A DNA stretch of 9,914 nt, taken from positions 1 through 9,914 of the forward strand of contig CAYIWL010000031.1 in the NCBI GenBank assembly GCA_964367085.1, in the 5' to 3' direction. Made by a program: the position numbers and the translations under genes. This document shows, in pieces, positions 5,567-9,914 of the stretch. Source of the stretch: JACPIN01 sp964367085. Its GTDB lineage: Archaea; Nanobdellota; Nanobdellia; SCGC-AAA011-G17; ARS1403. The notes under the pieces are model-generated. The model was given only the letters and a program-made list of their open reading frames with translations. It had not been told where the DNA came from and did no database searches. How positions within the stretch are numbered: position 1 is the stretch's first letter; the number at the start of each line of letters is the position of its first letter.

Positions 5567-6457
5567 ATGATGAATATAACATTTCTAGGCACTTCTTCAA
5601 TGATGCCGACAAAGGAAAGGAATCACAGCTCTATTTTGATTAGCTACAAAAATCATGGTATTTTAGTTGACTGCGGAGAAGGAACTCAAAGGCAGTTAAG
5701 AATTGCAGGAATTAAGCCAAGCAAGATTACAAAATTGCTCATCACACACTGGCATGGCGACCATGTTCTAGGAATCCCTGGATTAATCCAGAATCTTGCA
5801 GCACACAATTACAAAAACACTTTAGAAATATATGGCCCAAAAGGATCTAAAAAATATCTAAAAAATATGCTCGCTGGAATTGTCCTGCAGGAGAGATTAA
5901 AATACGAAGTTAAAGAAATCTCTTCAGGAATTTTTTACAAGAGAGACTTAATTATAGAAGCATTGCCATTAGACCACATCACTCCTTGCCTTGCATATTC
6001 ATTTAAAGAAAAAGACAGCAGAAGAATAAACATCAATTACACAAAAAAGTTCGGATTAACAAACCATCCATTACTAGGAAGTCTGCAAAAAGGAAAAAAC
6101 ATAGTCTACAAAGGGAAGAAAATCAGCGCAAGTAAAGCAACTACACTAATCAAAGGGAAAAAAGTCACAATCGTAATGGACACCGCGCCGACAAGGAATG
6201 CAGTAAAGATTGCAAAAAATTCAGACTTGCTGATAACAGAAGCAACCTGGAGTAAAGAACTTGAAAAGTTTGTCATGAAAAGAAAGCATTTAACTGCAGA
6301 GTTAGCAGCAAGAATAGCAAAGCAGGCAAATGCAAAAAAATTGATTTTAACGCATTTCTCGCAGCGTTACAAAGACATCAAACAACTTGAAACTGAAGCT
6401 AAAAAAGTATTTAAGAACACATTCTTAGCAGAAGACTTCATGCAGGTAGATGTTTGA
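5567..6457 (+). CDS. rnz: Ribonuclease Z (tRNA 3'-end endonuclease)
   Basis: RNase Z trims the 3' trailer of pre-tRNAs. The 296-residue protein is a metallo-beta-lactamase of usual short-form length. Zinc ligands are in THWHGDH (H61, H63, D65, H66), H137 (LDH), D205 (VMD) and H263 (LTHFSQRY). FLGTSSMMPT opens the fold and GEGTQRQ follows the second strand. ATG 5567 fits the TATA box 26.5 bp upstream; ATG 5570 would change only one residue. The last 53 bp before the stop (residues from about 279 on) are repeated after hicA at 7914-7966. The present 3' end is therefore one half of a duplicated junction, and the original convergent neighbour is now 1.5 kb away. The protein itself looks intact. 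Confidence 0.95.
   Translation: MMNITFLGTSSMMPTKERNHSSILISYKNHGILVDCGEGTQRQLRIAGIKPSKITKLLITHWHGDHVLGIPGLIQNLAAHNYKNTLEIYGPKGSKKYLKNMLAGIVLQERLKYEVKEISSGIFYKRDLIIEALPLDHITPCLAYSFKEKDSRRININYTKKFGLTNHPLLGSLQKGKNIVYKGKKISASKATTLIKGKKVTIVMDTAPTRNAVKIAKNSDLLITEATWSKELEKFVMKRKHLTAELAARIAKQANAKKLILTHFSQRYKDIKQLETEAKKVFKNTFLAEDFMQVDV
6403..6455 (+). repeat. 53-bp direct repeat, left copy (3' end of the RNase Z gene)
   Basis: Identical to 7914-7966 except for one base (T at 6412, C at 7923). The next base also differs (6456 G, 7967 A), which changes the stop from TGA to TAA. Both differences are silent in the RNase Z frame. The distance between copies is 1511 bp. Confidence 0.95.
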
Positions 6458-6458
6458 G

Positions 6459-6466
6459 TAAAAAAG
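6459..6466 (+). repeat. 8-bp direct repeat TAAAAAAG, left copy (candidate target-site duplication)
   Basis: TAAAAAAG ends 3 bp before the left inverted repeat. The same 8 bp begin 3 bp after the right inverted repeat at 7442. The sequence is of low complexity, but its symmetric placement fits a target-site duplication. Confidence 0.5.
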
Positions 6467-6469
6467 TGA

Positions 6470-6486
6470 GCTGTAAAGTTAGCGTC
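6470..6486 (+). repeat. 17-bp inverted repeat, left end
   Basis: GCTGTAAAGTTAGCGTC; the reverse complement of 7422-7438 is GCTGTAAAGTTAACGTC, with one mismatch. Confidence 0.85.
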
Positions 6487-6570
6487 AAGTAAATCTTTAA
6501 AAGATGATTTTAGATTTTGCCCGAATAGTGAAAGTCCTGCAAGAAAAGTATAAATTTTTACAATTCGTGA

Positions 6571-7200
6571 TTATTTTTTCCTTAACACAAGAACAGAATA
6601 ATTATCCGGATCTTTTCTATCTTCTTCAAAAGGACTAAATGTAGGATTTTGCTCGTCCATCTCAAAACCAAGGCTAATCAATCTATTGGCATAATGGGGA
6701 TACACCTTTAGCCCCATGAATATCCCATTCTTAGGAACAACCCTATAAATTTCTTTCGTTAGATTTTCTTCATACTCGCCAGCCAATTCATCTTTTCTTT
6801 CGAAAACAGAAATCGGTTCTAAGAAAGAATTCATCCGGCCCCTTAAAATTCCGGTATCCAGAACCGCATTAGCCATTATAAGAGCAGAATTGTCTGGCTG
6901 TGCCAAAAGATAGCTTAATCCGTCTGCTCTCACATAAGAATCGTTTTCTCCTGAACTGTGTGTCTCAACATTAAAAGGGTCAACACCGATATATTCCCTT
7001 AATCCTCTAGCAAGAAGAGTTCTACCCAGACCACAACCAAATATCTTGCCGCACCCTAAGTCAATAAGTCTTTTTTCTTTTAGTTCGTTTTCAAAATAAT
7101 CCTTATGGCCACGCAACTTCATCCTAAATAGTCCTACTAGAGGATCACTATATCCTCCAGCAACCTTCTCCATATATTCCCGAATTTTTTCTTCTTCCAT
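6571..7200 (-). CDS. Class I SAM-dependent methyltransferase-like protein, substrate unknown
   Basis: With the start at ATG 7200 the product has 209 residues. RLIDLGCGK (44-52) is the SAM-binding motif I and YIGVDP (70-75) has the acidic end of strand 2. Later segments ALIMANAVLD and EIYRVVPKNGIFMGL fit strands 4 and 5 of a Rossmann methyltransferase. No target-recognition or catalytic motif identifies the substrate. An ATG at 7215 would add five residues, but the TATA box at 7223-7230 is centred 26.5 bp before ATG 7200, which marks that as the leaderless start. It is the only intact gene between the 17-bp inverted repeats and is on the opposite strand to the RNase Z gene and hicBA, so it may be cargo. 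The exact family is not recognised. Confidence 0.75.
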   Translation of the reverse strand: MEEEKIREYMEKVAGGYSDPLVGLFRMKLRGHKDYFENELKEKRLIDLGCGKIFGCGLGRTLLARGLREYIGVDPFNVETHSSGENDSYVRADGLSYLLAQPDNSALIMANAVLDTGILRGRMNSFLEPISVFERKDELAGEYEENLTKEIYRVVPKNGIFMGLKVYPHYANRLISLGFEMDEQNPTFSPFEEDRKDPDNYSVLVLRKK

Positions 7201-7222
7201 ATTCAAATAAGACATATTTGCA

Positions 7223-7230
7223 TTTATAAA
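7223..7230 (-). promoter_or_regulatory. TATA box of the methyltransferase gene
   Basis: TTTATAAA is centred 26.5 bp upstream of ATG 7200. The ATG at 7215 would be only about 11 bp away and therefore outside the transcript, so this box decides the start. Confidence 0.6.
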
Positions 7231-7268
7231 TCTTTCTCTTTATTTACCACTAATAAGAAATAACATAA

Positions 7269-7382
7269 TTACCATTTTTCTTCTATTATAACTTTATTTT
7301 CCTCAACTTTAGCTTCTAAATTTTCTCCGCCGACCCAACCAAGTTTTTTGATGATTTTATTCGGATGGATGGTTGGGCTTGA
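7269..7382 (-). pseudogene. Remnant of an AbrB/SpoVT-type (MazE-like) DNA-binding domain
   Basis: A 37-codon open frame without a start codon lies between stops at 7383-7385 and 7269-7271. Its end reads KIIKKLGWVGG, then NLEAKV and NKVIIEE. This matches the second half of the AbrB swapped-hairpin fold, where 'IRKKLGW-x-x-G-x-x-LEV' is followed by a final hydrophobic strand. The first half is missing. AbrB-type domains are often antitoxins or small regulators. It lies next to the right inverted repeat, so it may be a leftover of the insertion's cargo or of a gene that was hit. No function is expected. Confidence 0.5.
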
Positions 7383-7421
7383 TTAAATTAAGTTCAAATT
7401 AATTTTTTTATTTACAAACCA

Positions 7422-7438
7422 GACGTTAACTTTACAGC
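7422..7438 (-). repeat. 17-bp inverted repeat, right end
   Basis: GACGTTAACTTTACAGC on the plus strand pairs with 6470-6486 (16/17). Confidence 0.85.
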
Positions 7439-7441
7439 AAA

Positions 7442-7449
7442 TAAAAAAG
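7442..7449 (+). repeat. 8-bp direct repeat TAAAAAAG, right copy
   Basis: Begins 3 bp outside the right inverted repeat and mirrors the left copy at 6459-6466. It is 7 bp upstream of the hicBA TATA box core. Confidence 0.5.
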
Positions 7450-7456
7450 ATAGTTT

Positions 7457-7462
7457 TTTAAA
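7457..7462 (+). promoter_or_regulatory. TATA box of hicBA
   Basis: TTTAAA within TTTTTTAAAAG is centred 25.5 bp before ATG 7485, so the hicB mRNA should be leaderless. The box lies just outside the inverted-repeat unit, so hicBA keeps its own promoter. Confidence 0.55.
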
Positions 7463-7484
7463 AGTTAGATCATAACAGATTACT

Positions 7485-7697
7485 ATGAAATATAGAGTAA
7501 TTATAGAACAGGATGAAGATGGGGTATTCATAGCAGAATGTCCTTCATTGCCTGGGTGTATATCCCAAGGAAAGACAAGACAAGAATCAGTCAAAAACAT
7601 ACAAGAGGCTATAAAAGGCTATTTGGAAAGTCTCAAGAAACATAATGAACCGATTCCTCCTTCCATAGAAGAAGAAGTCGTCGAGATTTATGCCTAA
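7485..7697 (+). CDS. hicB: HicB family antitoxin
   Basis: The 70-residue product has the HicB signature MKYRVIIEQDEDGVFIAECPSLPG given by its parts: a YRVIIE strand, then DEDGVFIAECPSLPGC, then GKTRQESVKNIQEAIKGYLE. This is the partial RNase H-like fold that blocks the HicA toxin. It is a short form without the extra C-terminal DNA-binding domain found in many bacterial HicB proteins, so repression, if any, would involve the complex. It overlaps hicA by 8 nt, as is common for co-translated pairs. Antitoxin-first order is seen here. The TATA box predicts a leaderless start at ATG 7485. It lies in the inserted island at the RNase Z gene end. Confidence 0.9.
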   Translation: MKYRVIIEQDEDGVFIAECPSLPGCISQGKTRQESVKNIQEAIKGYLESLKKHNEPIPPSIEEEVVEIYA

Positions 7698-7914
7698 GCT
7701 GCCAGTAGTCTCTGGAAAAGATATTATCAAGGCACTGGCAAAGATAGGTTATACTTTAGATCACCAAACAGGAAGCCATATGATTCTCAGACATAAAGTT
7801 CCTCCATATAGAAGATTAACAATCCCAAACCATAAAGAAATTGCAAAAGGAACATTGAATGCGATAATAAAACAATCTGGTCTTTCACGAGAAGAATTTC
7901 TAAACCTCTTATGA
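7690..7914 (+). CDS. hicA: HicA family toxin (mRNA interferase)
   Basis: The 74-residue product has the HicA double-stranded-RNA-binding-like fold: SGKDIIKALAKIGYTL, then QTGSHMILRH with the key histidine H30 of the G-S-H motif, then LTIPNHKEIAKGTLNAIIKQSGL. HicA cleaves mRNA and stops growth until neutralised by HicB. Length and active site are complete, so it should be active. Its ATG lies inside the hicB end (8-nt overlap). Its stop codon TGA touches the first base of the 53-bp RNase Z repeat, so the island ends at the toxin gene. Confidence 0.92.
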   Translation: MPKLPVVSGKDIIKALAKIGYTLDHQTGSHMILRHKVPPYRRLTIPNHKEIAKGTLNAIIKQSGLSREEFLNLL

Positions 7915-7966
7915 AAAGTATTCAAGAACACATTCTTAGCAGAAGACTTCATGCAGGTAGATGTTT
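7914..7966 (+). repeat. 53-bp direct repeat, right copy (second RNase Z gene 3' end)
   Basis: Repeats 6403-6455 with one mismatch. Read in the RNase Z frame it gives the same C-terminal residues followed by TAA (7966-7968). This stop overlaps the stop of the convergent DUF4346-like gene (7965-7967), as expected for the original junction. Confidence 0.95.
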
Positions 7967-8369
7967 AATCCTGCAAATATTTTTTATTCTTTCTCAAACA
8001 TTCTTCTGCTTTCCCCAATTCGTATCCGATGTATGCAGCATGATCCAGAGAGCTGACTAATTTTTTATTAATAATAGCTTTAAACAAATCAATTGCTCTC
8101 TTCCCTCTCAAGATCAAAGTCATCTCATTGTTTTCATTTACAAGACCAGCATAAATCTCCTCATCCTCAATCTCGAATAAGAAGTATCCATTAGAATCTA
8201 ATTCAAGATAATCATTCCATTCCTCAACGTCAAGAATGTTTTTTGTTTTTATAAGAATAGACTCACTACCGCATTTTTCATAATTAGGATTGCCTTCAAT
8301 CTTCCCTTTTTTAATCGCTTCAGAAATTTTTCCCATTTCAACCAGTTTTAATTTTAAAAGAAGTTTCAA
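7965..8369 (-). CDS. DUF4346-like protein
   Basis: The 134-residue product ends with a domain I match to DUF4346: YLELDSNGYFLFEI (54-67), then ILRGKRAIDLFKAI, and SSLDHAAYIGYELGKAE (106-122) closing with YLQD. This domain occurs alone or fused to pterin- and corrinoid-related proteins such as MtrA-like or dihydropteroate-synthase-like ones. Its own function is unknown. The likely start is a TTG at 8369 that overlaps the TFB stop (TTGA), which would couple translation; an ATG at 8336 (residue 12) is the alternative. It follows TFB in an operon. Its stop overlaps the second RNase Z 3' end, showing that the RNase Z gene was once its convergent neighbour. Confidence 0.75.
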   Translation of the reverse strand: MKLLLKLKLVEMGKISEAIKKGKIEGNPNYEKCGSESILIKTKNILDVEEWNDYLELDSNGYFLFEIEDEEIYAGLVNENNEMTLILRGKRAIDLFKAIINKKLVSSLDHAAYIGYELGKAEECLRKNKKYLQD

Positions 8370-9307
8370 TACTTTTTCCCGTTCTGGCCTCTTCCGACTT
8401 TTTTCTTGACTTTCTCATCAAGTTTTAACTTTTTCAGCAATTCTTTATATCTATTCCTGATTGTAACTTCAGTAACGCCAGCGACGTCAGCAACTTCTCT
8501 CTGCGTCCTCTTCTCATTATTCATCAGTGCTGCAACATATAGAGAAGCAGCGGCAATCCCTGTCGGCCCTCTCCCGCTAGTTAACTCTGAGTTCTGAGCT
8601 TTCTCAAGTATCTCAACAGCCCTCGTCTGAGTTTCAGCGTTTAATTTAAGTGCAGAAGCAAATCTCGCAAGATAGTCTACAGGATTGCTAGGCAAAATTC
8701 TAATCCCCAATTCCCTCGTAACAAATCTATAAGTTCTTCCGATTTCTTTTTTATCAATGCCAGAAGCTTCACTCAATTCATCTAATGTCCTAGGAACTTC
8801 ATGTCTCCTACAAGCAGCATACAAAGCTCCAGCAACTACACTTTCCATACTCCTTCCTCTAACAAGCCCCCTTTGAACAGCAAGGGTATAAATTCTAGCT
8901 GATTCTTCTTCAACAGCCTTAGGCAATTTTAAATAACTAGAAACTCTTTTCAATTCAGCAAGTGCTAATTTCAAATTCCTTTCAATTGCAGTACTTATCC
9001 TATACTGCCATTTCCTCAATCTGAAGAACCGGTTTCTTTCTTTGCCGCCTAGTTGATAGATGTCGCTCTTCTTTCCGACGTCAGTTCCAAGACCGCGATC
9101 ATATTTGGTATAGGTCATAGGCCCGCCAGTCCTCCTTCTAGAAGTAGATTGCTCGTGGTCAAATTCTCTCCACTCCTGCCCAAAGTCAACCATCTTCTCT
9201 TCGATGACAAGCCCACAGTCTTTACAGTGAACCTCTCCTCGCTCTTTGTCAACGATGAGATTTATGCCATCACACTCTGGACATTTTTTAACATAGCTAA
9301 TAGCCAT
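8366..9307 (-). CDS. tfb: Transcription initiation factor B (TFB)
   Basis: TFB recruits archaeal RNA polymerase to the TATA-binding protein and the BRE. The 313-residue protein has an N-terminal zinc ribbon (C9, C12, C28, C31), a B-reader/linker segment (FDHEQSTSRRRTGG, TKYDRGLGTDVG) and two cyclin-like repeats (about 110-200 and 205-300). SGRGPTGIAAASLYVAAL marks the second repeat and VTEVTIRNRYKEL its helix-turn-helix. Length is typical. A TATA box is centred about 43 bp upstream, and a GGGGG ribosome site 6 nt before ATG 9307 sits in the short leader. So, unlike most genes here, TFB is not leaderless. The DUF4346-like gene overlaps its stop and is co-transcribed. Confidence 0.97.
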   Translation of the reverse strand: MAISYVKKCPECDGINLIVDKERGEVHCKDCGLVIEEKMVDFGQEWREFDHEQSTSRRRTGGPMTYTKYDRGLGTDVGKKSDIYQLGGKERNRFFRLRKWQYRISTAIERNLKLALAELKRVSSYLKLPKAVEEESARIYTLAVQRGLVRGRSMESVVAGALYAACRRHEVPRTLDELSEASGIDKKEIGRTYRFVTRELGIRILPSNPVDYLARFASALKLNAETQTRAVEILEKAQNSELTSGRGPTGIAAASLYVAALMNNEKRTQREVADVAGVTEVTIRNRYKELLKKLKLDEKVKKKVGRGQNGKKY

Positions 9308-9313
9308 TTACAA

Positions 9314-9318
9314 CCCCC
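9314..9318 (-). promoter_or_regulatory. G-run ribosome-binding site of TFB
   Basis: GGGGG lies 6 nt before ATG 9307, inside a predicted leader of about 17 nt. It resembles the G-run before alba and supports this start. Confidence 0.5.
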
Positions 9319-9346
9319 GATTAACTATAATTTGACTATAACAAAC

Positions 9347-9354
9347 TTTATAAA
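9347..9354 (-). promoter_or_regulatory. TATA box of TFB
   Basis: TTTATAAA is centred about 43 bp before ATG 9307, predicting a start near 9324. A second TATA-like run, TATATAAA at 9371-9378, lies farther up in the same 136-bp gap between TFB and S8e. The gap holds no gene. Confidence 0.5.
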
Positions 9355-9415
9355 CGAAGAGAAAAAGTAGTATATAAACATTGCTATTCCTATTCACTAC
9401 ATAAAGATAACAACC

Positions 9416-9430
9416 TAATTAAAATAAAAT
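9416..9430 (-). terminator. T-rich terminator after rps8e
   Basis: Downstream of the S8e stop the minus strand reads ATTTTATTTTAATT, an oligo-T tract of archaeal terminator type, ahead of the TFB promoter. Confidence 0.4.
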
Positions 9431-9443
9431 CAGTTCAATTAAC

Positions 9444-9815
9444 TCACTTCACAAGCACAGCACTGATAAATCCTTCTTGCCCTGGCCTATTAACAACAAC
9501 TGCATTCCCGATCTCAGTTTTTATCACTGCCCCTTTAGTAATTATGTTTCTCCTGATGAAATGCCTGTTTGCTTTATTGTCGACAACGCTCAGAATTTTG
9601 ACTTTCTTGTGCTTGCTTCCATCAAAGACACTTGCTTCCTCAGTCCTAACCAAGCTTCTTTTGATTCCGCCACCAGTTTTTTTATAGAAATTAACTTTTT
9701 TCTTCCCGATAAGAGTATACATAGGATCTCTTCCGGTTTCTCTAAGTTTTTTCTTTCTTATCGCTTTATATCTTCCACCACTGGCTTTTCTCCTGGATCT
9801 AAATTGGCTTTTCAT
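9444..9815 (-). CDS. rps8e: Small ribosomal subunit protein eS8 (S8e)
   Basis: The 123-residue basic protein matches archaeal S8e, usually about 120-135 residues. Visible signatures are the K/R-rich start (SRRKASGGRYKAIRKKKL), the GRDPMYTLIGKKK segment, NIITKGAVIKTEIGNAVV and the ending RPGQEGFISAVLVK. It is a component of the small ribosomal subunit. ATG 9815 has a TATA box centred about 27 bp upstream, so the mRNA should be leaderless. An oligo-T tract ends its transcript before the TFB promoter, so the two genes form separate units on the same strand. Confidence 0.95.
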   Translation of the reverse strand: MKSQFRSRRKASGGRYKAIRKKKLRETGRDPMYTLIGKKKVNFYKKTGGGIKRSLVRTEEASVFDGSKHKKVKILSVVDNKANRHFIRRNIITKGAVIKTEIGNAVVVNRPGQEGFISAVLVK

Positions 9816-9838
9816 AATTCAAAAGCAAAATAAACAGC

Positions 9839-9846
9839 TTATAAAA
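9839..9846 (-). promoter_or_regulatory. TATA box of rps8e
   Basis: TTTTATAA on the minus strand is centred about 27 bp before ATG 9815. Read on the plus strand the same bases (TTATAAAA) could also serve a gene to the right. Confidence 0.55.
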
Positions 9847-9899
9847 TTTGTGGTTGCTCTAGCTTAGTCCTAAATCTCCTTAAAGCACCCAAATAAATT

Positions 9900-9914
9900 A
9901 TGGGCGAGCAATCG
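9900..9914 (+). CDS. Possible start of a plus-strand gene (5 codons only)
   Basis: ATGGGCGAGCAATCG at the window edge encodes MGEQS and runs out of the window. It would be divergent from rps8e with a leader of about 30 nt from the TATA-like element at 9839-9846. Nothing more can be said, and it may not be a gene. Confidence 0.15.

Larger units (their letters stand above)
6467..7441. mobile_element. Candidate transposase-less insertion unit carrying a methyltransferase
   Basis: About 975 bp are bounded by 17-bp inverted repeats (6470-6486 and 7422-7438, 16/17 identical) and flanked by the 8-bp repeat TAAAAAAG. Short terminal inverted repeats plus an 8-bp duplication are what several DDE transposon families leave (for example IS6- and IS1595-like). 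Inside are one intact minus-strand methyltransferase gene and two frame remnants next to the ends, but no transposase. This would be a passenger-only unit mobilised in trans, or the worn remains of an insertion sequence. The family cannot be named from the repeats alone. Confidence 0.5.

Noticed and set aside
7334..7377. 7-bp inverted repeat CCCAACC / GGTTGGG as a terminator or operator
   Set aside because: It lies within the AbrB-like remnant frame, has a 30-nt loop and no T tract, and may be chance.
7412..7600. Minus-strand open frame across the hicB start
   Set aside because: It covers the hicBA promoter and the start of hicB, which is clearly the real gene.
9852..9914. tRNA gene at the right edge
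   Set aside because: The outer pairing looks acceptor-like, but there is no D-loop GG, no TTCGA T-loop and no anticodon arm of correct size.

Overview
The window is a gene-dense, A+T-rich piece of an archaeal chromosome. Archaeal markers are transcription factor B (TFB), ribosomal proteins S8e and S17e, Alba, the tRNA-splicing endonuclease EndA and an archaeal Trm11/THUMP-type methyltransferase. Many genes are leaderless: a TATA box is centred about 26 bp before the start codon. Small genes, tight packing and a short PurM-like protein suggest a DPANN lineage (Woesearchaeota/Pacearchaeota type), but this placement is an inference.

Layout, left to right. (1) 1-544, minus strand: the first codons of a possible aspartate carbamoyltransferase, then an Alba gene whose frame is broken by a 63-nt, stop-containing insertion. 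(2) 575-1512, minus: a LAGLIDADG homing endonuclease gene with its own promoter sits between alba and rps17e. (3) 1545-4578, minus: a compact cluster of a Trm11-like methyltransferase, a PurM-like protein and a winged-helix/charged-linker protein. (4) 4699-4929, plus: a small one-helix membrane protein. (5) 4940-6457: endA and the RNase Z gene diverge from one symmetric TATA box. (6) 6403-7966: an accessory island at the 3' end of the RNase Z gene. (7) 7965-9815, minus: a DUF4346-like gene, TFB and S8e.

The island is the most structured part. The last 53 bp of the RNase Z gene are repeated right after hicA (52/53 identical), where the copy again abuts the convergent neighbour. So a segment carrying hicBA seems to have been inserted at the gene end while a proper 3' end was kept. 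Nested inside is a second unit of about 975 bp. It has 17-bp inverted repeats (16/17 identical), set 3 bp inside an 8-bp direct repeat on both sides. It carries a class I methyltransferase and an AbrB-like remnant but no recognisable transposase.

The second notable structure is in alba. The insertion is exactly 21 codons, and a 6-bp inverted repeat spans its ends. Cutting in the bulge-helix-bulge register of EndA would restore an Alba frame of normal length. EndA is encoded in the same window. This could be an unusually short protein-gene intron or a broken gene; RNA data would decide.

The housekeeping genes cover translation (S8e, S17e), transcription initiation (TFB), chromatin/RNA binding (Alba) and tRNA maturation (EndA, RNase Z, Trm11-like). 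The accessory genes are the homing endonuclease, the methyltransferase unit and the HicBA toxin-antitoxin pair.
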